Shown here: in pieces, positions 10,511-24,800 of the stretch | Layout: the number at the start of each line of letters is the position of its first letter | Position numbering within the stretch: position 1 is the first letter of the stretch | Source: Phoronis australis | Lineage: Eukaryota > Phoronida > Phoronidae | Assembly: GCA_002633005.1 (NCBI GenBank) | Contig: NMRA01000354.1 | Coordinates: 409,782-473,781, forward strand | DNA length: 64,000 nt | Direction: 5' to 3' | The notes under the pieces: generated by a model | What the model was told of the DNA's origin: nothing | What the model saw: only the letters and a program-made list of their open reading frames with translations | The model's database searches: none | Position numbers and translations under genes: made by a program

Positions 10511-12764
10511 TGTACGCTTTGGTTAAATATTTTGACCGATTACGTTCAGTTATCTTCAAAGTTATTTGGTTAAGCAAGGAGTAAAGTTTTCCTAAAATTT
10601 AAATGTGCTGTTTGCTCACAATCAATGTTACAAGAATTCTTGAGGTGACCGCCATGACCCGGAAGTAATAACACAATAACGTGACCTAAATTGCGTCTAT
10701 ATAGGTCACACGTGTTATGGACTTGTCAACAGAGATCCTTGACAGGCTTTAGTAATATTAAAACTTTTCAAATTCTCAGATGGACATTTTAAAAAAATTA
10801 CATCCGTAGACTCAGGTCATTGTTTTCGTAACTCTTTTTTAACAGTAAACGTTAGGTAAGCTCTATTGTGGTCTGTTATGTGTATTTTCTTCAAGTACCC
10901 ATTTATCGGTTACAACACAGGCACCTTTGGGCTTTGGCTTTGATCAGCCCTCAATGGGGATATACTATAATAAAGAGATAAGTGAGCCAAATTACGTATA
11001 CACAGGTACTTGTTTCATGTAAGGGTAATATTTTTATCCAATTAAAAGGTTAATATACATCAAACTGTAACAATCATTCAACAGGAGCACGTCAGAAAAC
11101 AAAATGTGTAGTGGATATGTACTGTAATATGTAAAATACCAGTGTTGTTTGACAACCATTACTTGAAGCTACACACAGCACTACAGGTTTGAATGTCTGA
11201 GTGGAACTATATTAGTTTTTTTTTTTACTGTGCTAGCGTCTTAAACTTTACACTCCATGAGCGAGACAAAATTAATTATAGCTTGTACAACTTACCAAAC
11301 GTCTTTATTGCAGTCAGAGAACCTAGAGCTTTATAGTAATAATGCCATTTCATTGTTATTTAGCACATAATGGTGATGTAAAGCAGATCCTTTTAATTTC
11401 CCAGCAGCACAATTATCTGGGATTTCACACAGGCTGGCTAATGATGCCTGCCTCAAGAATCTTGTATTTCTCATTCGATAGATATCTGCATACTATAAAT
11501 ATAACTTGCAATTGTCTGCTCATTAATTAACTGTAGGCAGATGGTGAAAAAACAATATTATAACACTTATTTTCCAAGACAAATTTAAAGATTCTTCCAA
11601 TTCTTTTGCCAAGTTGAAAAGCCAATTCATCAATGTCAACTTGTATTTATGTGGCATGATTATGCATTTTGAAATGTTTGACTGTACGTCTGAAGTATTT
11701 TTGTCGATGAATTTCAGGTTGTCAACAAAAATGAAACTTAAAATTTAAGCAACGTGAAAGACGCCATGATATTGATATATTTATTTACACTTGTTTGTTA
11801 TGCAATTGCTTGTTCATAAACACATGCTCTTCAGTAATTTACACTATGGTACATACAGACCAGTAAAAACATTAGACAATGCATTGCCCTTTAGTGTGTC
11901 ATAAGTATAAGCCAGCAGAGGTGACTCTTGATTTAACACCAGTATATACACAACAGGATAGTATGCAAAACCAGAGAATATACAATAGCCTTTTTCTCAT
12001 TGAGATTAACTGCCCATTCTGTCCAACCATCCTATGTGTAATCAAGCAATGTACAACATGCAAGGCAAGTGTCAATCATGCTGACAAAAACTGTCAGAGT
12101 ATTAAGAACAAGGCTGTGGCAAGTGACTTGTCATTCTAAATAGTGTCACTGAGCTATGTACAGCATGTGCAAGTGTCAATTCTGAGAACTAAAAATATTG
12201 AACTGTTATGAATAAAGCTGACGGTATACATTGGGGAGAGAACATTTGCCCCAACGTGTGCAATCGTGTCCATGTAGTGCCTAGACATGACTAGTTACAT
12301 TACATATGCATTTGAATACAACTAAGATGTACCAGAAAGTGCTTGGTTCATCTCATTACAGTCCAGCTATCACAGATTTAACCCTCACCCCCTGGTCATC
12401 ACTCATTGTCCTTCATATTAATTATTCTACAAATTTGACACTTTCCCCGACATTGTATTTTTAACTTACTGTATGAAATCAAGTGATGTTAGAGGATGGC
12501 AAGGCTTTTTGAGGAATTATAGGGAGTAGACAAGGTATGTGCAAAAGTTTACTGTCTGACTAACAAGTTTTGATATTTTAAACATTTTGTGATAATTACC
12601 TTCCAACTGCTAGTTCGTTAGTAGTATTTTTGAAAGAAACCAGGAAACTAAGCATTCAGCCCGTTTGAAATGCAACTGTCAGATTTGTTAACACCACCTA
12701 ATTAGCACGTTCGTATTTCAACAACACAAGATTTTTCCAAGAAATATTCTTCTCTAGTAGCTAT
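10511..12764. other. Intergenic region between ARID4 5' end and claspin 3' end
   Basis: No protein domain recognised. An open frame at 11879-12139 (+) is Cys-containing but lacks any pattern I know, and it has no splice or promoter support. The claspin 3' UTR must lie at the right side of this stretch; minus-strand AATAAA candidates occur only about 1 kb or more from the stop, for example near 11780. Confidence 0.6.
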
Positions 12765-12875
12765 TTACATAAGGTTGAAGATACTATTAGAATTAAACGT
12801 ATTGCTGCGTTCCAGGCGAGGTTTCTTTGCTTGTGGAGGTTTTGGGCCTTCATTCATACTCCTTGAACGCTGAAC
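12765..12875 (-). CDS. CLSPN: Claspin exon 25, stop codon
   Basis: 36 codons plus TAA. A basic Pro/Lys stretch ([10 protein letters not shown]) and the terminal SNSIFNLM, the counterpart of human TRSIFKYLES at the extreme C-terminus. Confidence 0.93.
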   Translation of the reverse strand, partial: VQRSRSMNEGPKPPQAKKPRLERSNTFNSNSIFNLM

Positions 12876-15800
12876 CTGCAAAAATAATTAATCCTTAACA
12901 ACCCAAGTTTATTATCACGTTTTAAAGATAGAGTCAATCATGGGCATAATGATCACTAGTGAATTTATTACACGAAAGTAAGGTTTCCGATATTGCCTAG
13001 AGGTGGTGCTGGTGCACTAAAAGAATTATGTATTTTACTATTTGACTTATTTGATTTGATATTGGATTTTCCATGAGATTTTGGTTAAAATTGCTTCCAA
13101 TGATCTAAAGAGTGAAATGGATAATTTGGAGATTTTAAAAGTTGCATTTAGAGTCAAAATTGAAATGAAACCTGCTACAGTTATTTCAGTACTGTAAAAG
13201 CAAAATGTATTGAGTATCCTATCAGTGAGAAGGATTGCATGAAATCTAAACACTGCGGGACATGCTGGTTCATTCTCATATCTTAAAGGTTCAGGCAAGC
13301 ACAGTGAGTTCAGGTCGACATTGTGTAAGAGATAAATTGTCAAAACGACATGTCTTTGTCCACACACGCATGTTAAAAACCTTGAAAAATAACTAAAACC
13401 AACAGAAATTTATGACAAAGTAAACATTTCGCTTCAACTTTCTTAATTTCATCACAGTAACATGAAAGACGAGACAGCAATAGTCACATACAATTGTCCC
13501 GAATTTTGAGAGCAAGTTAGTTGCTCGTTATTCAATGGAGAAAACTGGTTCTCAGAACGTGGAACTCCTGTGACGATTACCGAAAAAACGACTCACTAAC
13601 CCATACCTTGGGTTTTTCTTCCTTTTTCTCATCTGGTGAGGCCACAGTGAACACAAAATTACGAGAATTTTTGGCTTTATTCAAATTGAGACTGGTTTTG
13701 GTGACCTCGCTAATCTTAGCCAGCGCCTCTTTTGACCGTGTCAAGAAGGATCCTTTTCTCGATTGCTGCAAGTTAAAGGAAAACAAATTCATATATTATG
13801 TATTGAATTTGAGTACAGATTGACTTACAGTTGAGAAAATGTCAAACCAGTATTCACACCTGGTTTTGGAAAGAAAAAAAGATGAAACACATTCTATATG
13901 CTGGATTTTATAAATCTTTATCACAGATAACTTTGACATCAGCCTTTGATGAGAGTTGTGTTAAGAGTTAAAAATATCCACAATAACAAATACATTCATT
14001 GCAAAATACTACGTTTTGCTTTCTGGGCTATAAAACATGAGCAGGTTCTGGTTAAGTTTCTGACAAGCCTCGGAACATGCAATAAGACAAAACTGTCGCA
14101 AAATGACCAATTATGCAAAATTTTACATCTTCGTGTACTGGACGTTGGTGTTNTACAACTCTAGTAGTCGCATCATTTGGTTTGCTTATTGAGAAGAATT
14201 TTGATAGGACAGTAACGTCACTTATTTTGCTATTGATTTCAAAGAATTTCACCTAGTACACAAAGGATACCAAAGCATATCTTTCTTGGCTAAAAAACCC
14301 AAATAACAAAAATTTTAAGAAAATTGTAATGGGTGATAAGTCAATAAATTTATGTTCGACATATGTACCAAATGATATGAAATACATGCGTCACAAACTT
14401 GTTACCAGAGATGGAAAGGAGACCAAGGTTGGCGAAATAAGCCATAAGCACAACAAAATACAAAATTAATACATAGGGATGAAAATAAAATACAATATGT
14501 AAAAAAGTTATCTCTGGTAAATTGGACAATAAAAAAATATTGAAGTAAGCTCATGCCCATCCACAGGGACATACAGGAACAGTATGGGAGGAAATTGATG
14601 AAAGTAGAGAGCTATTTACAGAATGCTGATTAAGACAAAATTTCAGCCTTTGCATTGAACACATTGATGAAAGGCATTTACCAACATCACTGAAGTTATT
14701 TTTATTCACTTATTCTGCTTTGTGTAACTAAAATTAAATACTAAGCATTGGCAAATAAAGAAATATTTAAGTCAAACTTACAGATAACGAGAACACAGTT
14801 TTGTGAGTTGGCGTGCCGTTTGTGTTCTCTGACCTATTTTCCTTCAAAGATTTATCTCTCTGCGACGACTTTGTTTGGAAGACTTTGGAGCCCAGCTTGA
14901 TAATTTGACTGTCTTCTTCCAACGCCCCTTTTTCCTATAAATGCAAATGAATTATTTGTACTGGGTTTTATCAAACTAGAGTATTTTTTAGTTCCAAATT
15001 TTAAATTGCAGGTGGGCAAATAAACATTTGTTTATAAGCAGATTATTTAGCCAATCCATCTCAACTGAAATTATTTCCGTACAACAGATTTGAAAATACA
15101 GGTAGTATAGTGCAAATCTGCAATATATCCGTTAAAAATACAATCGTATTAGTGAGGAAAATCCCATTTTCGCCTGATGGTGCGAGGAACAAGATTTAGA
15201 GAATGCCTGTGTTTCTATCCAAAAGCCTTTGACTATTTTCTCAGCCAAAAGTAACAAAAGCAAAACAAAGCAGTGAAATATGCCCACAGTAGCGCTTCTA
15301 TGGGTGTTTTAGTATCCCAAAAATGGCCATTAGATGGCGCAGAATGCGTCAAACCCTTCCCAGTTGAGAAGGCAGTGCCGTCACTTTAATACACACTATT
15401 TGACAAATTTCATGAAAATAAGCCATGGAACTCCTGAGATTTAGAGGCAAAAGTAAAAACAATTGACTCTAGGAGGCACAGTTACAGTCTGGTCTGAAAC
15501 TCGTCATCATCTGTTGCCATGTTTATAGGAGCCTCTCTGCCAAATTCCGCTAAGGGTTAAGGGGATACAGCCGTAGACGCAAAACTGCCCCTAGGGGCAC
15601 CAGAATAGTAGAAAACGTCAGAAAATCAATGTCAGCCTGGGTCATCACATAAGGAACACAACCATCAATTTTCACAATGATCCTACGAGTGGTTTGGCAG
15701 ATGGAGAGGGAGACGTCAAAAGCATACCCAAAACTTTTCAAATGGTTTCCAGGTGGTACGGAAAACATCAAATTTTCAAACTGATCCTTTTAAGCGATAT

Positions 15801-18800
15801 GGCAGATAGGGAGGCGGATGCCAGAAAACGGACGCAAAAATAACAAAAATGGCTAGCAGGTGACACAGGAAACGTCAAATCTGTCCGAAAATGGGAAGGC
15901 ATTGTCATCATAATAAAAACCTATATGACGAATTTCTTAAAATATGTCATTGAATTTTTTACGCAAAATTGTATCACATTCATTACACCATATATTAAAT
16001 GTCAATTGTCATATAGTGTTTGATTTTACTTTATTTCTGTTTCTGTTGACAAAGGACGTTATTGCATCCGAAAATTTCAGTTGACCCATTCTTGTTGTTT
16101 TATTTACCTATTTATATTCTACATTTCGTGAAACAATAGTATCCTTGGGAGGATCTGGATCGCCTTATTTAGTTTCAGATTTATTTTCTACGTTATGAAA
16201 ATACATAAATGAACTCCAAAGATACGTAAAAAAATTTGCAACTAGGGGACACAGTGGAATTTGGATCAATTCGACACTCATTACTGGTTGTCGTCTGCTC
16301 CATAGGAATACATCTTTCAAATTTCACACATCTCCTTCAATAGTTTAAGGAGATTCGGCTGCAGACGCAAAAAATACAAAATTGCCACTAGGGGGCGACA
16401 CAGTAGTCGGACTTGTATGAAAGTGAATGTCTGTTGTGACCTTCTCATAAGCAACACATCTGTAAATTTTCATAATGATCCTTTGAGTGGTATGGCAAAA
16501 GATCGAGAGGCGGATGCCAGAAAACGGACACAAAAATAACAAAAATGGCCACAAGGCATTGCCGCTTCCTTATTAAAAACCTATTTGCCGAATATCATGA
16601 AAATGCATCAAGGAATTCCGAAGATACAAACTGAGGCTAGCGTAAAAAACTAACACTGCCAGTAGGGGGCACAACAGTATTCCGATCTGTCCAACACTCG
16701 TCATTTTTGTCGTCAGCAGCATAGGAACACACCTGCCAAAACTAAATAAGATCCTGCAAAGAGTTTAGGAGACACAGCTCCGGACGAGGACGACAATATA
16801 ACTTCACATAAGCCTGCCTTGGGTAACAACTCGTAGAACACTAGCGCCTCCTATTGGCCTCACCTGTGCTTCTGCCAGCCACTGCTCCCGCGCCAGTCTC
16901 TCCACTCGCCAGCTTGTCTCTTCTTCAGGTTCCTCCACTACCTCGTCATCTGACGTGTTCTTGAATAAGTCACTGGACATGTCTTCATCTGAAGAATACA
17001 TAATAGAGAATTATCCATAGACGTCTTCCTCAGAAGAAGGCGTTATGAAGAGCAATATGTCTTCATCAGGAGGATAGGTTGTGAAGAATTATCTATAGAC
17101 CATGTCTTCATCAGAAGATAAAAATGTGAAGAATTATCTATGAAACATGTCTTTATCTGAAGAACTACCTCGGGATCACATCCTCATTATTAGAACAGAA
17201 CATTAGTCACGACTTCTGGTGGTGATAAATTTAAAAATAAAAGTGATGCAATGTCAGCACGTAATTCCAAAACTTCCACTTTTTCTGAAAAAAATCAAGC
17301 TGACTTGAAATTTAAAACAAAGGTATAAAACACCCATGACTGTATGGCAGTGATTCCAGGTAACATTCGCGAGCTGGTTGAAAAACAAATTTACTTTCAG
17401 TCCAATTGTGCGCGTTGCTATACCTATGTTTGCCCAGCGGAACTTCCTTGTTCTTTTGTTGTCAGAATGGAGGTCGCCATCTGCCAGGAACATTTCTTGC
17501 ATCAGTCTTATTTCACGCTTGTCCTCATCAAACGCCTGCTTCCTGATAATTCATGACAAGAAGGAATCAGCATTGCAGTCAGTTAGCCAACCCTTAAATA
17601 GGGTTGGAAGTGCACACAGTGAAAGCGTACGATCAAGTGCTATACACATCACACTCAAATTACACATCAAATATTATTCTGCACACTTCGAAATTGTGAT
17701 CACGTGAACACATTTATCTTAAGAAATAATACAGCGAATATAACTGCTCGGAAGTCAAGCCCTTCGAGAGAACTTATTCATTCGAAGATTTGATTTTTTA
17801 TTTTTCGCTTGTCACTGCGCCAACTGAATTTTTCAACCTACCACTGAACTCATGGACTGAAGCATTCACTGGGCTCATTGGATGGCATTCGGGTCACTAC
17901 ACGACATCATTAGGTCAAAAACTGAGTTCACAAGATGGCAGATAATTTGATTTGCTGTTGTTAGAGGAAGGTAAAAAGAGGCAAAATATAGCCGGAAGAT
18001 CGTTTGCGGTTTTCTAAACGTGTCAATAGAAAGCGAATTTGTTAGTACTAACACACTTAACAAAAATTTTCCTCCCATTCTTTTGGTTTATATCCATTTC
18101 ACCAAATGGTGAAAAGCCCTATGGTGGAACTTCAGCTCTGTTTAAGAGCTGAGTATTAGCTACATCAGGTCTTCTACAACTATTCTGGATCACAAATCAT
18201 ATAAATTTTTAACCTGGAAAAACAGTGCACTTTAAGGTTAGTTTTTGTTGAAACGTAATTACTGGTTCATTTCCTATACACCACCTATTAACGAACAATT
18301 GTGACTTTGAGGTTTGAAGCCTGCATTGACGACAAAAGCTGTGGCTGCTAGATTACAGCTGTGTCCAGCAGGTGGCATGCAAGACATTAGACAACACTTC
18401 TAGTTACATCAATGATCGCATTCTTGATACAGACGTGATTTCTTAAATAGAAGAGAAGCCTAGTTTCAAGAAAATTGAAGCGAACAACAAATGTCCAGCT
18501 TTGTCATGCCCCTGAATTACTTTCAATGCAGTAGCTTTAAAACATACAAAAGTTTCTCATTGAAAATCAACAAAATTTTGGACGTAAATCTTTGACCAAA
18601 TCTGTTAACTTTGCCATGAAGAGACATAAGTAATACCGCATTATTTCCACACCGTCCGGCGTTGTTGAATCAGCTGGAAATAAAAAGCCCCATCTGAGCA
18701 TGCAGGTATGCTATTATTTCAAGAATCTTGAACTGTGCATTTTTAGATCACCATGTGACTCTCAACTTACAGATGAGCCTTCTCCACCTGAGCTCTCAGG

Positions 18801-21800
18801 TTTTCTTCTGTACCCACATCATCAAAGTCACCCTCCTCCACTTCAAGGTCATCTGCCAGGTCATCAAGGTCGTCATGTTCATCACTGTCTACTTCACTGC
18901 CGGACAGTTCGGCCTCGTTCTCAAAGAACTCTGTGCGAATTTTACTGCAATGAATGAAAATGTGTTTAATATTCTATAATAACCATCATTTCATCGAACT
19001 GCCGTTTTCATTTTCCACGTAACTTTTTAGTTACTTTTTCCCAACAAATGAACTTGTCAGCTAGTATTATGTGAAAAACTTGTGAAAGTACATGGATAAA
19101 GTGACAAAAATTCTTCAGCTTGGGAGACACTATGGTGGAAGTTGAAATTTCAATTTGTCAAGTTTCTCAACAAAAGTAACTTTTCAGGAAAATTTAACTT
19201 GCTTCTAGAATGGTTTGTATGTCGTAGCTACCACTGGTACATTTTTGAGTATTTGCAACACTGTGGTAAGCCTCTAAAAACTAAAAATTTCCGCAATTAT
19301 TTTTGTCCCAAATTGAAGAATTTTTGGATCGGACTAATGTGAATTTTACTGAAGTTCAATATACTAGCAAATTGTAATGAAGTAAAACACAAGAAAAGCT
19401 ATGCAAATTGAACCTTCGTTTAACTTAGACAAAGTTACGATCAGAGTTTGCTTTATTTAGTCTGGTGCAACCTCTTGGTATCGCTGGATCCAAACTACGA
19501 GAGATTTCCATTTACACGAGTCACAATTATGCTTGAAAGCACCCATAAGCCCTGATAACGCACTTTTATGGATTCTTACCCAGCCTTCGTCACTCCACGC
19601 ACAACCTGCTCATCTTCATCGTCACTGCCCAGTTCCTCATCATCACCGTCATCATCAACATCATCATCATTATTCATTTCAGCTTCAGATTCAACCTCAC
19701 TGTCAGACAAGTTCTACAATAATGTACAGACACTGAAACATCCCAGCTCTATTCATAATCCCCTAACAATGCTTGTGGATAATGACCATAGAGTGATAGT
19801 ACATATGCTGGTAACAAGAACTGTACACCTAATTGTTTGACATGTTGTGTTTTAACTATTTTAAATTCGAGGGGATGTTCGCAGAGAAAATGTTTGCATT
19901 TTGTGAATTAAGGTTAATATGTCGCACATTATCGGAAATCTTGTGCATTAAGTCCAATATACACAAAACTATAGATTTCAACTCGGTAATAATGTACATT
20001 TTCTAAAAGTATAAAGCTTATAGAATTCGATTTTTGATTTGATACCAGTCTGCTAGTAAATGGTTCACGTGAACGTGTCTTTTTCGTAAAATTAAGCAAA
20101 AAAGATAAGTGAATTTACAAAACCATGACATCAATAACAATATTAAATTTCATTAGATATAAACATTCAAGATGAAATCTCAGAAATGCTGATGCAGCTT
20201 CTGGAATTATCATTTTGTCTTCAGTTTATGCAACTTTTGATTTTTAATGTTAAGAAACATAAAGTCCTATTTCTGCAAAAGTGGAACATTTTACAAAAAA
20301 TTTTCAATAGTTTTGGAGAACAGTGCATAAGGTATAGTATCTATCTGAAAGCTTCATATGAATCCGAGAGGTATTTCTGAGATGATTTGAAGTTGGACAA
20401 ATTTGGACGTTTTTCTAAGGTAATACATAACCTTAGAACAGAGTGATTTCTGAGCTGCGGCCATGCTCAACTCATAAAACGACTTGTCAGGTCAAGCCAA
20501 CTTAGTGGACCTTTTCTCCAGCTATAACACTCAGTTCTTCACAAGCCTAGAACTCATTTCTAAATTCAGTACGGACCAACTGAAAACTGGTGATAATAAA
20601 GCAAGTGGCCTAAATCTAAACTTAGTCTTTTTACGTGCAAAGTAGCTTCAAAGGCAGGTGCTACCGACAATGAAAGCAGTCACCGGTTTGCACTTTTTCT
20701 GCGAAACCTCTCTCACTTCCACAATATGTTCACAAAATTGTAGTTACAAGGCATGGAATGATCAATGGAAATTTTGCAGGTGACGTATTGTTCCACAAAT
20801 AAATAGGATTGCGTGATAGAAAAAAATTTTGTGTTGTAAAATTTAACTGAAATAAACGTATTTTGCATGAATAAAGTCAAAATAATGATACAAAGAGCAA
20901 AAAAAAAGAAGTAAACTGGAAATCAAAAAAGGGGAAATCAAAACCAAAAAAGAGAAAATTCAATGGTAAGGTATGACTTGACTTATACAAATCTATGAGC
21001 CACTAACCCGCGTGAAGCAAACCCACGGATGACTGAACTTAGTACCTTTTCGTCATCAGATTTTTCTCCACCCTCTAGCATTTCAAAGGACTCGTTGCTA
21101 TTCTCATCATCACTTAAATTTCTTTTCTTCAGTTTATTTCCTGAGCGGCTTTCATCGCCTTGCTTTGAGTCTGCTTGGGTTCTACAAAAGAATATTTACA
21201 GTAAACTTTTTTACAGAATAACATACCATAACACCAAAATTTTAGGAAATGAGCTTACACTTGGAATGGGCATATCAAAGTGAAAAATTTTGAAAATTCA
21301 GAGGTTGAAATATAGTTGAAAGTGGACGATGAAACGACCAAATATTGGAAAATAAAAGCCTTGGTGACTGGGTAACAACAAAAGACCAAAAGACTTGAGG
21401 CATGTTCCAAGAAACTGACTAAAGTTTATTTTTGACTTATCTTTAAGATCTGACTTAACATCCAAACTTTGAAACTTCCACATTCCGTAGGTTAGTCAAA
21501 ATTGAGACAGAATTGATGTCAAACATTTAAGTCAAACTTAAGACCTCTTTCTTTATTGGTTTTGAGACAAATTTAACTTTTATTTTAAAATGTGAAGCTG
21601 CATTTCGGAAATCAATATTCTCAATCTTATCCAGGAATTGTGTATTACAAACTATTCTGGATACTCACTTACTACATTGAACTATTTGTTTTATTAAAAC
21701 CCAGCTTGCTCGTATATTTTATTTTAGTTAAATCCTAATAGTACAGTATGGTAAGGGAATCCCAGGGACCTTTGTCCTTGCTCATCTAAAATGGGAAAAA

Positions 21801-24800
21801 TCAAGAAAAGATTTTTATCCTCATTTTATACAAGTTCAGTACAAGTAGTTGAGAACTGTTAATGACGCAATCACTCACTTGTCTGAAAAGACTCCAGAAC
21901 ACAGTTCCAGAAGTTCGTTCATGTTCTCCTGGCTTGCCTCGTGCTCTTCTCCATCAACAAACAACTTCTTTACTGACTTCTTCTGTTGTTGAGTTTGTTG
22001 AGTACCTGCAAAGTGGAGCGTTTTATCAGACATTTGCTAATTATGAAACAGAGATGTTGTAACAGAGTGGAAATGTGTGGTTAAATTTACTTATTGGATT
22101 GAACAAACAAACTTTTCCCATTCAGCTCATGTCATTCGGGTGAAAATAAACAAGATTCAACAATGATGAATTTGTTAGCACTCAATACTACATTTTTAAA
22201 GCATTTGACTGACTTGTGATATGTGTGAAAACTGTCAGCTGTTCTCTTCGGTTAGATATGAATTTTTGTACTTAGCCACCATTCACAATTATTGCCAATA
22301 TCAGCAGTGTACAAAACTCAAGCTTTTCTGAACCTCCCTCCTCCAAAATTGTAAAGAAAATTTTTGTGGACATGTATTTATCGAAGTAAACTATTTGTAT
22401 GAATTAAATTTCAATGCTAGTTTTTGGTTGTGAGCTGATGCATTAAAATAAAGCAATTATTTCAGTGTCATCGGTATTTGCACGATGCAAAATTGTACAC
22501 CAGGGCGGGGTTGCATAAAACTTCTAAATTGTCCACAGGATAAATTTGATTGTTGCGTGATGTCAGTTTATTGTTCAACAATAACAACGCGACACGTGAT
22601 AATGTGACGTCATTGTTTCTACGCAGCGTACAACTTTTATGCAACTGGCTCCTGGGCACATCTCCACCCTTCCAGCACTGAAGTGTATATTTTTTATGCT
22701 CGTGGAAATGGACAATTGCGAACGTTCCATCAGAAGTCTTTAGCAATGCAAAGATATGGGTTGGAAATAACAGCCATTCCATACTATCACATACAATAAC
22801 TATAACTGTTCGACAATCGTGTTTACATGGTGCATGTCATGCTTATCCTGAAGATAAGTTAATGTGAGACTTTGTATACCCCAGATCCAATGTATAGTTA
22901 TCTCAAGTCACAAGAAAAGTGGTACACACCTCCTGTGAACTGTCCAGAGCAAAGTCCCAGCAACTCATTCTCATCAAATTCTTGAGAGGCATTATCATCC
23001 ATGCCGAGATCAATATGTCTTTTACTAGGCTTTTGTTTTTTATCAGAATCCGTTTTCAGGAACCTAAAAAAATCGCAAATTTTAAGGTGCACATTTTTTG
23101 CAGCAACACAAATGTGTTAACGAAATGGGTTATTTTCACATTTTCCACAAATAATATCCGAACCAATCAATGATACTACGGATGTATCAAAACATTCCAA
23201 GCAATTTAAGCAACAGATGTGAAGTTACAAAAATTCAAAGTAATGTCTCAACTAAGCAAATATAAGTGAACCAGATGATCTTATTAAAACGCATGTGCAC
23301 AAATGTTACAGTAGAAAACTAGGCTGCTTCATCCCACTAATCTCTAAAAATACATTAGGAAAGTAAAAAATGCCATGCTCAAATACAGTAGCTGAATTAG
23401 ATTCACTACACCGGTTCCCTTGGATCAACTGGCTAAGACCTTTGATTGGCTCTTGATGACAACTTTCGGTTTATAGACCGATCAAATGTTTTAGCCGGTT
23501 GATCTGGCAGAACCGCAGAAGTAAATCACGCGCAGCCAATAATACAAATAGATATCATTAGCGGTCCTGACTGACTAAGCATACCCATCTTCATCCAGTA
23601 TCTGAGACTGAGAGTCAGAATCAAACAGAGACAGGTGGAAGGTCTCTGTGTTGGGGGCACAGGTGTTCCTGAACTGGCTTGGACTGTTCAAGAGATCCTG
23701 GGAGTCTTCAATGGGTAGACAAAGCGTGGAATGACGGCTGTCCACCTTAGGATGGAAAAAACGTGGTCAACTTTCCTTCATTACATGTATATCTAATTGA
23801 CAAGTGAACAGAATACGAGGCTTAGAGAGACAGGTGAGGTTAGGGAGATATCCGGGATACCCTTGAAACACTCTGCTAACTTGATTTTAGCTGACTTCTT
23901 TAAGCGCCAGACTGCAAACTATAATATCTTTGGCTGGATTCTGGTTAGAAATTCGCAACTGATGGTAGAAATGTTTAATGTAAGCTACGAGGAATTTTGT
24001 GTTTTGATTGGATTGTAGGACTTGATAATTCTACAAGGAGTTGACAGCACCCCAGGAGACCTCACTACATTCTGTCAACAAAATTTTTGACATGATCACC
24101 AGCAGAAGGTCGTTAGCTTGTCGGGAATTTGTTATTCTATTCAGTTTTGGTTAATGCAGCATTGTACCTAAAAGCTAGTATGAAGGTCAGATTCACAAAC
24201 ACGATAAAAGCTTACAATCTCATGATTTACAATTCTGCATTCATTTAAGGTAGCATGTCCGTCAAAATAATGACAAAATTATTAGAATTCAAAATCTGAA
24301 CAAATGCACGCATTTTACAAGATTCCGTAAAAACTTTCAAATCAAAAAACCAACCTTAGGAATCTTTGGCTTTGCGAACTGACTGAACAACTCGGGAGAA
24401 TCTCTACCGGGCCTCAAATTACTGGGCTGGGGCTGATAGGGCGTTATTTCAAAACTTGAATCACCGTCACTATGCAGTCTAGTTGGACTTAGAAAATCTG
24501 CAAAAATGCAACAAATTATAACAAACACAAGCTTTGCAAAGTCTCAATTCAAGAACATAAATTCAAATTAATTTCACAGAGAAAAGTGGAAATGTGGAAT
24601 GAGTTACTGATGCCTAATCAAAGCATAAAACTTTCACAAATTTTTGCTGAAATACTTTTTTAATGTCATACCTTCACCAGATGACAAGCACTAAAATTGA
24701 AAGAGATCAGCTATTTTGTAAACCATGCTGAACCGGCTTTTTTTCTCAAAACAATCTAGTCATAAACCACTACGCATAACATTGCTATCACAGCCATCTG

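Noticed and set aside
11879-12139. 86-residue Cys-containing open frame as a gene
   Set aside because: No domain pattern, no splice or promoter support, and AT-rich composition like the surrounding intergenic DNA.
19533-19840. His- or Ser-rich plus-strand frames
   Set aside because: Antisense shadows of the acidic claspin exon 19 repeats.
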